Of a stretch of DNA of 35,914 nucleotides, positions 7,282 through 14,620 are shown one piece after another; the stretch's first letter is position 1; each line of letters starts with the position of its first letter. The position numbers and the translations under genes were made by a program. This stretch comes from a virus, in IMG/VR virus record IMGVR_UViG_3300036790_000113, positions 1 to 35,914 of that record. One strand, given 5' to 3'. Under the pieces are notes generated by a model. That model ran no database searches and was not told the DNA's origin. It worked only from the letters and a program-made list of their open reading frames with translations.

Positions 7282-7487
7282 TGCCCACCACCGAACCTAT
7301 CCTGCAGTTCTTCGCGTATGCCCATCTGCCTCCAGAGTTACAGGCAGTAAGCAGACCGTTCGAGAGGCTTGCCCACGTGATCATGAGTGAGCTCCCTCGC
7401 AATCCGGAGAGGACAGTTGCCCTCCGGAAATTGCTTGAGGCAAAGGACGCCGCTGTCCGCGCCCGCATTTACAAGGAACAGGAGTAG
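7281..7487 (+). CDS. Conserved small phage protein, function unknown
   Basis: A 68-residue protein with FFAYAHLPPELQAVSRPF near the start and a LPRNPERTVALRKLLEAKDA segment at the end. I recognise this pattern from small proteins that recur in many tailed phages, but I know no function for it. It appears helical and charged with no membrane span. It overlaps the MazG gene by one base and ends 7 bases before the DpdA-like gene, with its last codons supplying that gene's GGAG ribosome site. Confidence 0.75.
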   Translation: MPTTEPILQFFAYAHLPPELQAVSRPFERLAHVIMSELPRNPERTVALRKLLEAKDAAVRARIYKEQE

Positions 7488-7494
7488 TTGTAGA

Positions 7495-8349
7495 ATGGCT
7501 AGGTTCGCCCCGGTGGCTCCACCGCAGGTCCTGAGGGGCCTGAAGGACATGAGCGACCACATTGTTGGTCGCTACCACCTCTTGCTCGCCCATGACGTAG
7601 CAGCCCGCCCTGAGGAGTACAGAGGACTGCTCCCGGACAACAGCTTAGTTATTATGGACAACAGCATCATAGAACTGGGCGAGCCAGTCGATGCTGAGAC
7701 CATGAAGGCAGCCCTCGACGTCGTCCCTGCTCAGGTCATTGTTCTTCCAGACATGATCAGAGATGCCTCGAGGACTCTGGAACTCAGTATCCAGGGTGCT
7801 GCTGACTACGCTCGTATCATTGACCCCAGGGTTCAGACCTTCATGGCAGTTCCTCAGGGGAAAGATCTGGCCGAGCTGAAAGAGTGCGCCTGGCAGCTTC
7901 GGCAGATTCCACAGGTGTCGCACTGGGGAGTAGGCAGATTTGTTACTGAGATGCTTGGAACTCGTACGGACTTCACTAGCTGGCTTTGGGAGAACCCAGC
8001 GAAGGTCATCACCAACCGATTCTCCCCCTTCATCCACCTACTCGGCTTCTCAGACAACCTGGAAGACGACCTCACCTGTGCGCGATATCCTGGTGTACTT
8101 GGCATTGATTCTGCTGCTCCTGTGCGTATGGGTCAGTATGGACAGATGGTCAGCCGTAACATCCCATCCCACACACCTCGGGGAGACTGGTGGCTCACAG
8201 CAGATGGAGTCATCCAGCCTGCTACAGTAGCCAATCTGTCTCTAATCCGTGCTTGGATTGCAGAGAACTATAGCGAAGCCTATCGTCGTAGAGCAGTACA
8301 GACCGGAACGCCCTCATCTGCAGTGCCACAGTTACCAGAGACCCTCTAA
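7495..8349 (+). CDS. dpdA: DpdA-like DNA 7-deazaguanine transglycosylase (phage type)
   Basis: The 284-residue protein resembles the short phage DpdA family, relatives of tRNA-guanine transglycosylase that exchange guanine for a 7-deazaguanine in DNA. TGT-like landmarks appear in order: IMDNSIIELG (Asp55), VLPDMIRD (Asp86), FMAVPQGK, HWGVGRF, IHLLGFSDNLEDD and GVLGIDSAAP (Asp205). The Asp in GID is a candidate for the nucleophile. It lacks the TGT zinc-binding cysteine set, as expected for phage DpdA. The frame is open to 7387, but GGAG at 7481-7484 and the preceding gene favour the ATG at 7495. Together with folE, queD, queE and queC it implies phage DNA carrying preQ0 or a close derivative. 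I am surer of the TGT/DpdA superfamily than of the subfamily. Confidence 0.75.
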   Translation: MARFAPVAPPQVLRGLKDMSDHIVGRYHLLLAHDVAARPEEYRGLLPDNSLVIMDNSIIELGEPVDAETMKAALDVVPAQVIVLPDMIRDASRTLELSIQGAADYARIIDPRVQTFMAVPQGKDLAELKECAWQLRQIPQVSHWGVGRFVTEMLGTRTDFTSWLWENPAKVITNRFSPFIHLLGFSDNLEDDLTCARYPGVLGIDSAAPVRMGQYGQMVSRNIPSHTPRGDWWLTADGVIQPATVANLSLIRAWIAENYSEAYRRRAVQTGTPSSAVPQLPETL

Positions 8350-8815
8350 TGGCTAGAATCCTACCTATAGATGGCTATGAAGGTCTATACTCCGTAACGG
8401 ATGAAGGCAGAGTATATAGCCATCTTAATAACTGCTACCTCAAACCTTTCCATCTAGGTATCTATCAGCAAGTTGTGCTCCGGAAGGCTGGAAAGTCAAA
8501 GAATGCTATGGTACACAGGCTAGTCGCGAAGGCTTATATACCAAATCCTCTAGGGCTACCTGAGGTAAACCATATCAAGGGCAGCAGTGACAGTTGGGAT
8601 AACTTAGAATGGACAACTAGGCAAGGCAAGGCAATACTGTACATGCAGTACAGACAGGCTTACAGAAAGTCAGATTTACTCCGGAGCAGATTGTACAGAT
8701 GAGACAGCGAGCCAAGGCTGGAGAAAGCCTTGTCACAATAGGTAAGGCTTTCTCGGTGAGCCCTCAGTTCATATCGAAGGTAGTAAGAGGGCTATCTTAT
8801 GCATACGTAGTATGA
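8349..8815 (+). pseudogene. HNH homing endonuclease with NUMOD4 domain, frameshifted
   Basis: The frame from 8349 encodes a NUMOD4-like segment (GYEGLYSVTDEGRVYS) and an HNH core (VHRLVAKAYIPNP, EVNHIKG, NLEWTT), then runs into unrelated residues and stops at 8702. From about 8633 another frame continues the protein: NTVHAVQTGL, then FTPEQIVQMRQRAKAGESL and SVSPQFISKVVRGLSYAYV, the helix-turn-helix end typical of these endonucleases, stopping at 8815. Removing one of three tandem GGCAA units (8620-8634) restores one continuous frame. So the gene seems inactivated by an extra 5-base repeat, or the truncated 117-residue form is made. It overlaps dpdA by one base (TAATG), consistent with insertion just after it. 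A sequencing error is possible but unlikely to add a perfect repeat unit. Confidence 0.8.
8620..8634 (+). repeat. Tandem GGCAA x3 that shifts the endonuclease frame
   Basis: Three perfect GGCAA units at 8620-8624, 8625-8629 and 8630-8634. Two units would join the HNH and helix-turn-helix parts of the surrounding gene in frame; three do not. Strand slippage could switch the gene on and off. Confidence 0.85.
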
Positions 8816-8876
8816 GTAAAGCAGCATCTCATACTGCGTTTCACCCCGTCCAAGCCGCAATAGAGGTCCTCACGCC

Positions 8877-9101
8877 ATGCCACTCACTACAGTCGGATTC
8901 TTCACGGCCAGAGAGGATGTAAACTTCTTGTACACGAACTACAAGTTGGAGACGGAACGCCGAAGAGTCAAGCCAATCAAGGTGTGGTACGGCAGTACGC
9001 AGTACCACACGGGGCCTCAATGGTTCCTGCATGCCCTTGATCTTGACAAGGATGAGGAGCGCAACTTTGCCATGCGTGACATGAGTGAAGTATCTTACTG
9101 A
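8877..9101 (+). CDS. Conserved small phage protein, function unknown
   Basis: A 74-residue protein whose core, KVWYGSTQYHTGPQWFLHA followed by LDLDKDEERNFAMRDM, resembles short phage and prophage proteins usually left as hypothetical. I recognise the pattern but know of no tested role. It is compact and mixed alpha/beta with no signal or membrane span. AGAGGT about 9 bases before the ATG is a fair ribosome site, and the stop overlaps the next ATG by one base. The 61 bases between the endonuclease and this gene hold nothing else I can identify. Confidence 0.65.
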   Translation: MPLTTVGFFTAREDVNFLYTNYKLETERRRVKPIKVWYGSTQYHTGPQWFLHALDLDKDEERNFAMRDMSEVSY

Positions 9102-9421
9102 TGGGCCATGACGTAAGTGAGAAGACCATAAAGCAGGTAGAGGCTCTACGGCGGCTCAGAGGTAGACTGAACATAGCACAGATGTGTCAGGTCTTAGAGC
9201 TCAGGGGTACTACAGGCCGCTTGCGTATCTGGTACCTAATTCGCCGGTACAATATTGCCCATAGTGAACCTGATCGTGATTACAAGCCTGGTGTAATGAA
9301 GGCTGACAGGGCAGTAGATCTAGCAGCTCAAGAGCTTTGTAGGCAGGTAGCACTAGCTAGGCGTGAGATGGCTGATCCCAGAACTAAGCCCTTCAAAGTC
9401 GGGAAGCTAGGTGACGAGTGA
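9101..9421 (+). CDS. Small basic protein, possible helix-turn-helix DNA binder
   Basis: The 106-residue product is rich in Arg and Lys. The stretch LNIAQMCQVLELRGTTGRL followed by IWYLIRRYNI looks like a helix-turn-helix unit, as in small phage regulators, but this is only a visual resemblance. The second half is helical and charged. It overlaps the gene before it by one base and the polymerase gene by four (GTGA), so it is translated with the replication genes. No family could be assigned. Confidence 0.5.
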   Translation: MGHDVSEKTIKQVEALRRLRGRLNIAQMCQVLELRGTTGRLRIWYLIRRYNIAHSEPDRDYKPGVMKADRAVDLAAQELCRQVALARREMADPRTKPFKVGKLGDE

Positions 9422-12078
9422 AGATCGCAGGGCCGCCTCTAGTTGAGAAGACATACATCGGCAGATGCCCTGGATGTATTTACGGAGGGCCCAAGGTCGG
9501 GACTAGAGGGCGTGTTGACGCCCCAATAGTGTTTGTGGGAGAAGCTCCTGGTATCCAGGAGATCCAAAGCAAGATCCCATTGACAGGGCCTTCAGGCGAA
9601 GTCTTCTGGCGTACAGTCGAGAGTGTCCTTAAGGCCCTAGGCATGGATGAATGGTTTGACCTAGATGACGTTCTTATCCTGAATGCTTGCCAATGCCTAC
9701 CTCCTAGATCACGGGATGACCCGCAGAAGAACATGCGGATAGTAGCAGCAGGAGCTCAAGTATGTTCACCTCGACTGTTGGCGCAAGTTCAAGCGTACCC
9801 TCGCAAGCTAGTAGTAGCGATGGGCAACCATGCTTTGCATTCGCTAACTAGTAATCATGGCTACAAGATCACCCAAGTAAGGGGTATGCTCATACCATTC
9901 CCTTCTATATCCCTTATGGGCATCTTGCCTGTAGTCCACCCAGCCGCCCTTCTTCGAGGCACTGGCAACTACCGGCAGTTCAGGGGGGATATCCAGTACG
10001 CATTCCACTTGCTCAATGGAGGTGAACCTCGCAAGCCTATAGTCCCTAAGTACTTCGTAGCCAGAAATCCCTTCCATGTAGCGCAGATCAATCAGGTCTT
10101 ACGAGACACAGCATACATTGCGTGTGACTCTGAGACTGGAGGGTTCAACCACCTGACAGATGAAATCCTTGCTATTGGTCTATGTGCCGATCCAAAGATG
10201 GTCTACATAGTCCCTCAGGAGCTGGTTGCCTTTCTGGGCCCTCTGTTCAAGGAGAAGGGCCCAAGGTTTATTTACCAGAATGGCAAGTTCGACATGCGAT
10301 TCATCCGAAGGGATTGTTCGCTAGAGGCCCGAGTAGACGAGGACACAATGTTGATGTCCTACGCCCTGGATGAACAAGGAGGGATCCATGACCTCGAAAC
10401 GATTGCAAACGACCTTATCGGAGCACCTGACTACAAGCACATGCTTAAACCCTATCTACCAAAGCGAAGCACCTCTTACCGAGTCATTCCGCGACCAGTA
10501 CTCTACCATTATCTTGCCCTTGATACATCCAACACTCTCCAGGTCTTCCACCCCCTTAAAGCTCAAGTGGAAGCAGACGCTCACCTGAAGAAGCTGTATA
10601 ACAAAGTCTTACTCCCTGCAAGCGAATTCCTCTACAATGTCGAAGTGAATGGCATAAGCATACTGCCTAAGAATGTTGAGCGCCAACGTAAGCGATTGCA
10701 GAAGGAGATCGACCATGCGTACGCGGCAGTCCAGACCATCGCATTTAAGGCTGGGAGCCTTACAGAGGTCAATCCAAACAGCACTAAGCAGCTCGCGGTA
10801 CTTCTGTACGACAAGCTCAAGCTTGGACCAAAGAAAGCAGGGACTAGGTCGACAGCTAAAGGGATACTGGAAAAGATCGACAAGCATCCCGCAATTGAGG
10901 CAGTCTGGGAATACCGTAAAGCTGTCAAGGCTGCGAGCACTTATGTCGTTAGTCTAGAACGCAACCTCAATATAGACGGGAGAGTTCACTGCGTCTTCCT
11001 ACTTCACGGAACCCGTACGGGACGCCTATCTTCTCGTGGTCCTAACATGCAGAATATACCACGGGATTCCAGGCTCCGTGGCATGTACGCTGCAAGACCA
11101 GGTTACGTCTTCATTAAGGTCGATCTCAACCAGGCTGAACTTCGCAGCCTCGCAGACCTCTCTGACGATTCCTTCCTGGTCCCCCTCTACACCTCGAAGT
11201 CTAAGCGTTCCCTCCATAAGGAAACAGCTGATGACTTCTTCGGCAAAGGCTGGAACGACGAACAGTTGATGCGGGCTAAGGCAGTCAATTTTGGCATTGT
11301 ATACGGGCGCGAAGCTCCAAGTCTAGCCAATGAGTTTGACATTGACAGAGCAGTTGCGCAGGGATGGATTAACAAATGGTTCGCCCGCTCGCCTGAGGCA
11401 CATGCGTTCATTCGCAAGTGTCGTAGTGCTCCACTCAACAATTGGACACTGATTACTCCCTTCGGTAGGAAGAAGCGCCACTGGATTGTCACCAGGGAGA
11501 ATCTTAATGCCCTCCAAAATGAAGCCAGCAACTTCCCACACCAGGCAATTGCAAGCGATATCTGCCTTCTTGGAGCTGCTAAGGCAGCACCAATACTTAA
11601 GCCCTACGGAATCTTACCAGTCAATATGGTACATGATGAAGCAATGCTTGAGTGCCCAGACATTCCAGAGCTTATCGCCTATGCTTCCTACATCATCAGA
11701 ACATGTATGGAGTCCATAGCGCCTGAGTGGGGGATTACAAGAGTGCCGTTCAAGGCAGAAGCGTCCGTAGGAAAGCGCTGGAATATCTACCGTAAAGGAC
11801 CTGAATATGAGTACCCCTACAGCCCAGATAATCCTGTTGAGTGGGCTACTCCAAACAACGCCGTCCTACATGCCATTGCCTCTAGAGCAGCAGACTCTGT
11901 TGTACTGGCAGATAAGTCAGAAGTGGCAGGGGACGTCGAGATTCCCCGACTCGATGACAGTGGGAACAGCCCTGACAATGATCAGACAGATGCAGACTGG
12001 TCTGCAGACGACGGGGCTACTCCCTGGTCTCCTCCAAACCCTTCAGAGCCGTATCGTCAATATGACTCGCTAACCTAA
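9418..12078 (+). CDS. DNA polymerase I with N-terminal uracil-DNA-glycosylase domain
   Basis: This is the phage replicative polymerase, an 886-residue fusion. Residues 1-200 form a family-4-like uracil-DNA glycosylase domain: cysteines 17, 20, 93 and 116 for an Fe-S cluster, GEAPG (41-45), GPSG and HPAALLR (174-180). Such domains are known from SPO1-type polymerases. Residues 230-375 form the 3'-5' exonuclease (Asp237/Glu239; Asn288/Asp292; Tyr365/Asp369). The family A polymerase follows: TGRLSSRGPNMQNIP, motif A DLNQAELR (Asp569), motif B KAVNFGIVYG (621-630), motif C VHDEA (739-742). There is no 5'-3' exonuclease. The last 60 residues are acidic and probably disordered. The start is a GTG overlapping the previous stop, with no better in-frame start nearby. 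Confidence 0.92.
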   Translation: MKIAGPPLVEKTYIGRCPGCIYGGPKVGTRGRVDAPIVFVGEAPGIQEIQSKIPLTGPSGEVFWRTVESVLKALGMDEWFDLDDVLILNACQCLPPRSRDDPQKNMRIVAAGAQVCSPRLLAQVQAYPRKLVVAMGNHALHSLTSNHGYKITQVRGMLIPFPSISLMGILPVVHPAALLRGTGNYRQFRGDIQYAFHLLNGGEPRKPIVPKYFVARNPFHVAQINQVLRDTAYIACDSETGGFNHLTDEILAIGLCADPKMVYIVPQELVAFLGPLFKEKGPRFIYQNGKFDMRFIRRDCSLEARVDEDTMLMSYALDEQGGIHDLETIANDLIGAPDYKHMLKPYLPKRSTSYRVIPRPVLYHYLALDTSNTLQVFHPLKAQVEADAHLKKLYNKVLLPASEFLYNVEVNGISILPKNVERQRKRLQKEIDHAYAAVQTIAFKAGSLTEVNPNSTKQLAVLLYDKLKLGPKKAGTRSTAKGILEKIDKHPAIEAVWEYRKAVKAASTYVVSLERNLNIDGRVHCVFLLHGTRTGRLSSRGPNMQNIPRDSRLRGMYAARPGYVFIKVDLNQAELRSLADLSDDSFLVPLYTSKSKRSLHKETADDFFGKGWNDEQLMRAKAVNFGIVYGREAPSLANEFDIDRAVAQGWINKWFARSPEAHAFIRKCRSAPLNNWTLITPFGRKKRHWIVTRENLNALQNEASNFPHQAIASDICLLGAAKAAPILKPYGILPVNMVHDEAMLECPDIPELIAYASYIIRTCMESIAPEWGITRVPFKAEASVGKRWNIYRKGPEYEYPYSPDNPVEWATPNNAVLHAIASRAADSVVLADKSEVAGDVEIPRLDDSGNSPDNDQTDADWSADDGATPWSPPNPSEPYRQYDSLT

Positions 12079-12089
12079 CCTAACCTAAG
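12070..12089 (+). repeat. CTAAC tandem repeat over the polymerase stop codon
   Basis: Three CTAAC units and one CTAAG variant. The polymerase stop TAA (12076-12078) lies in the second unit, so slippage would change only the last residues. No other role is evident. Confidence 0.6.
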
Positions 12090-12109
12090 CGCAACAGGAG
12101 TACAAAGAC

Positions 12110-12436
12110 GTGAGCACCGGTGAGATCAATAATACCCAGATAGAACTTCCTGAGGAATGCTGTGCCAAGTGCAACTTCGGCCGTTATATGAAGGAGCCTG
12201 GGCAGCCTATGAACTTTGCCTTCAGGGAGTGCCATAGAAGAGCTCCCAGACCTCAGGTGATGCAGCAACCTGTGCTAGAGCCCAGGACAGGAAAGCCTGT
12301 AGGCTTTAACCAGCAAGTTCACCTTCTGTGGCCTAGACTAGCTGCAGAGGAGTGGTGTGGTGACTTCGAGCACAAACATACTAAGAGTACTCAGTCAGCC
12401 GTTCCGAAGGTCATCGAGGGGAGTCTAGTGTCTTGA
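12110..12436 (+). CDS. Small cysteine-rich phage protein, possible zinc ribbon
   Basis: The 108-residue protein has a cysteine pattern suited to metal binding: ECCAKC near residue 17, then ECHRRAP and EEWCGDFEHK. Short proteins with C-x2-C, CHRRAP-like and WCG(D/E)F motifs recur in phages without a known function. The start is GTG at 12110, supported by AGGAG at 12096-12100, nine bases upstream. The stop overlaps the TTG start of the next gene by four bases. It lies between the polymerase and a nucleotide enzyme, suggesting a replication role, but this is context only. Confidence 0.65.
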   Translation: MSTGEINNTQIELPEECCAKCNFGRYMKEPGQPMNFAFRECHRRAPRPQVMQQPVLEPRTGKPVGFNQQVHLLWPRLAAEEWCGDFEHKHTKSTQSAVPKVIEGSLVS

Positions 12437-13458
12437 TCATTACACTGTGCGGGTCCGCCCGCTTTGAGGCCGAGTTCAGGCAGTGGAATCAGGCCCTTAC
12501 CCTTGCAGGCCATGCAGTCTTTAGTCTGGCTGTGTACCCATCCTCGCACCAAGGCAATAAAGACTGGTATACGCCAGAACAGAAGAAAATGCTAGACCTG
12601 ATGCACTACAGGAAGATTGAACTGTCTGAAGCCATCTGTGTCATCAACCCAGGTGGCTACGTAGGAGAAAGCACAGCCAGTGAGATCAAGTACGCATTAA
12701 AACAGGACTGCGACCTGTTTGCCCTAGAGCGAAATGACGCTCTCAGCAAGTCACTGTTTACTGACGTCCTGGAGCTTGTTGGGGGCATAGTCCCTCCAAT
12801 CGACGACTTCATCCAAGAAGGTCCCCAGAAGACGAACCCTCCGGACTGGCTTAATGTTTTCCGGGATGAGCTTAACGTTTTCAGGGATGAGCAAGTCTTC
12901 ATGGAGGCTATGGGCCAGACTGTCGCCGCCCCTAACCAAAGCCAGACAGAGCTGTACCTGAAGCTCATGATTGAGGAGCTGTTCGAGGCTCTCAGGGCAG
13001 CCTATCCAGGTGTTGGTACCAGTCTGCAGGTAAGAGAAGAGCAGTTGCTCAACACGATCACGGGCTTGAGGCTGCACAGTCTTGACGAAGTAGCGCTATT
13101 CGATGCCCTGCAGGATATACTGGTAGTGACAATCAACTGCGGTCTTAGCAGGGCCTATCCAATGGCTGAAGGCTGGAGAGAGGTCCTTCGCTCCAATATG
13201 GCCAAGATTGACCTTGTTACAGGCAAAGTAAAGAAACGAGCTGATGGTAAAGTCCTGAAGCCTGAGGGGTGGACGCCTCCTGACCTTCGAGGCATTCTTG
13301 AAAAGCACTGGTCTTTTGGTCTCCAGCCTGAAATCCAAGCTGCTCCTGAGGTTCCTGAGGTAGTATCAGGAGGTTCATTCCAGCTGTATGACCCAAAGCT
13401 CATGCCAGAAAAAGACGGTACCCCACCATCCGCGGGAGATGATGAGATACCGTTCTAG
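12433..13458 (+). CDS. Deoxyribosyltransferase-like / MazG-like fusion with SSB-type C-terminal tip
   Basis: Residues 1-115 resemble the nucleoside 2-deoxyribosyltransferase / DUF4406 fold: ITLCGSARF, GHAVFSLAVY, and NPGGYVGESTASEIKYAL with a glutamate (79 or 84) in the usual catalytic place. Residues 165-275 resemble MazG/phosphoribosyl-ATP pyrophosphohydrolases (EELFEAL, DALQDILV, then REVLRSNMAKID and ADGKVLKPEGWTPPDL). The linker carries a 7-residue tandem repeat LNVFRDE (140-153). A loose C-terminal tail ends in GDDEIPF, matching the acidic tip by which bacterial SSB recruits partners. The start is TTG at 12433, backed by GGGGAG at 12418-12423; there is no in-frame ATG nearby. A plausible role is breaking a dNTP to dNMP and then releasing the base, or base exchange; substrates are unknown. 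It is the last + strand gene. Confidence 0.72.
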   Translation: MIITLCGSARFEAEFRQWNQALTLAGHAVFSLAVYPSSHQGNKDWYTPEQKKMLDLMHYRKIELSEAICVINPGGYVGESTASEIKYALKQDCDLFALERNDALSKSLFTDVLELVGGIVPPIDDFIQEGPQKTNPPDWLNVFRDELNVFRDEQVFMEAMGQTVAAPNQSQTELYLKLMIEELFEALRAAYPGVGTSLQVREEQLLNTITGLRLHSLDEVALFDALQDILVVTINCGLSRAYPMAEGWREVLRSNMAKIDLVTGKVKKRADGKVLKPEGWTPPDLRGILEKHWSFGLQPEIQAAPEVPEVVSGGSFQLYDPKLMPEKDGTPPSAGDDEIPF

Positions 13459-13471
13459 TTGAGCACGCTCT

Positions 13472-13496
13472 GTCAGCCTCGTAGGGCTGACTCTTT
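13472..13496 (+). terminator. Intrinsic terminator-like hairpin between the convergent blocks
   Basis: GTCAGCC (13472-13478) pairs with GGCTGAC (13485-13491) around a 6-base loop, followed by TCTTT. It lies 14 bases after the last + strand gene and before the end of the - strand block. The U-run is short, so efficiency may be modest. On the - strand no U-run follows. Confidence 0.65.
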
Positions 13497-13507
13497 AACC
13501 CTGAAGA

Positions 13508-13711
13508 CTAGGTAGCAGGGCCTGGCTGCGCAGCTTGCAGGGCAGCATTTGCAGCGACTACTGCTGCTGTGATCTGCGCCTGCTGAGCTGCAGTCGGTGC
13601 AGAAGTACCAGTCACGAGGGAGATCTCCTGCTCTGCCGCGGCGATAAGCTCAGGCGCGACGGAGATCCCCAGACTGATAAGCTGAAGGACGAGTGGTGTA
13701 AGGGCCAGCAT
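13508..13711 (-). CDS. Small Ala-rich protein with N-terminal hydrophobic segment
   Basis: A 67-residue protein at the end of the structural block. Residues 1-20 (MLALTPLVLQLISLGISVAP) are hydrophobic and may be a membrane anchor or amphipathic helix; the rest is Ala/Gln-rich and likely helical. GAGAGGT about 10 bases upstream fits a ribosome site. It follows a lipoprotein and two single-span membrane proteins, so it may belong to a lysis cassette. No family recognised. Confidence 0.55.
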   Translation of the reverse strand: MLALTPLVLQLISLGISVAPELIAAAEQEISLVTGTSAPTAAQQAQITAAVVAANAALQAAQPGPAT

Positions 13712-13727
13712 AGTGTTGGTACCTCTC

Positions 13728-14078
13728 TTAGTTTGCTGGGACAGCGACGCTGCCCGTCAGCGTTGTGAGACCAGCCAGAGCAGCTGCAGCTGCTGCTGCC
13801 GTAGCGCTGGTTGGGTTTGACGCAGCTGCTTGATAGGCAGACGTTGCTGCCGCCGAAGCTCCCTTCATATTGGTTGTGATAGTAGCCTGCTGACAGACTG
13901 TCTTGTCAGGCTCCTGTGTTGCTCCTGGAGGGCACACAGGCAGCGTCGCGTACTTCAGTGCGACAGTCTGCGCTGCAGCCAGTGCAACCCCTGTAGCCGC
14001 AATAGCAGTAGCGCTTTGATCTGCCTGGCAGGCGGGCAGTAGCAGCAGAAGCGCAAAGATAGGCGAGTAACGCATCAT
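13728..14078 (-). CDS. Small phage lipoprotein, possible outer-membrane spanin
   Basis: The 116-residue product has a clear lipoprotein signal: MMRYSP, a hydrophobic run (IFALLLLLPA) and a lipobox LPAC, so Cys17 would be lipidated. The mature part is Ala/Thr-rich, with two more cysteines (CPPG and VCQQ) that could form a disulfide. Two adjacent ATGs exist; the first (14076-14078) is 9 bases from GAGGAG and is preferred. Small lipoproteins beside membrane proteins in phages are often o-spanins, which would disrupt the outer membrane at lysis; that role is inferred from position only. The lipobox implies a host with Gram-negative-type lipoprotein export. Confidence 0.65.
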   Translation of the reverse strand: MMRYSPIFALLLLLPACQADQSATAIAATGVALAAAQTVALKYATLPVCPPGATQEPDKTVCQQATITTNMKGASAAATSAYQAAASNPTSATAAAAAAALAGLTTLTGSVAVPAN

Positions 14079-14132
14079 GGTATCAGGCTCCTCTTCCTTG
14101 GTGTGTTAGATTGTGAATAAGGCACGGCACTT

Positions 14133-14174
14133 CCCTTCCGCGGGGGTGAAAAGTAGCTAGATTCCCCGGAAGGG
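14133..14174 (-). other. Intergenic hairpin between holin candidate and lipoprotein
   Basis: On the + strand CCCTTCCGCGGGG (14133-14145) faces CCCCGGAAGGG (14164-14174), fully complementary apart from one bulged C and one unpaired position. On the - strand transcript it follows the stop at 14180 by a few bases. There is no U-run, so it looks more like an RNA stability or processing hairpin than a terminator. Confidence 0.5.
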
Positions 14175-14179
14175 TTACC

Positions 14180-14620
14180 TTACAAGTTCTTTACGACGAC
14201 TTCCGCGGGTTTTGGTGCTGCAGTTGCTGCAGTTGCTGCGACTGTCACCTGGGTATCTGCGACAAGAGTAGCACCAAAGGCTGCTGCAACCCGATCTTGC
14301 AGGCTAGCTGGTGTGATATTTAGGTCAGCCAAGACCCGAGGGGATTCAGCCAGGATCTCAGATGCTGCCTGGCTGATAGCATTGTTGACTACGGGCTTTG
14401 CTGCAACAGTCTGGCCCAGCGAAACCATATTGCCGTACATAGTATTGGCCTTGCGCTGTACGACAGTATCCAATGCAGCTTCCTGCGCTGCTGTAAGATT
14501 GATGTGCAAGAGCTTCAGTCCCTTGTGGATGAAGAAGGGAGCGGCTCCACACAGCATTGCGAGCAATAGAGGTCCGAAGATTGGGAGGGCTGCTTGACCT
14601 ACGGCAATTGCGGTATTCAT
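14180..14620 (-). CDS. Single-span membrane protein, holin candidate
   Basis: The 146-residue protein has a hydrophobic segment at residues 8-31 (ALPIFGPLLLAMLCGAAPFF), then a helical part (LTAAQEAALDTVVQRKANTMY) and an Ala-rich C-terminus. One N-terminal span followed by a helical cytoplasmic domain resembles LLH-type phage holins. A holin would let the endolysin at 26341-26790 reach the cell wall, although the two genes are far apart. It overlaps the upstream gene by 4 bases (ATGA). The family match is by layout, not by clear motifs. Confidence 0.5.
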   Translation of the reverse strand: MNTAIAVGQAALPIFGPLLLAMLCGAAPFFIHKGLKLLHINLTAAQEAALDTVVQRKANTMYGNMVSLGQTVAAKPVVNNAISQAASEILAESPRVLADLNITPASLQDRVAAAFGATLVADTQVTVAATAATAAPKPAEVVVKNL

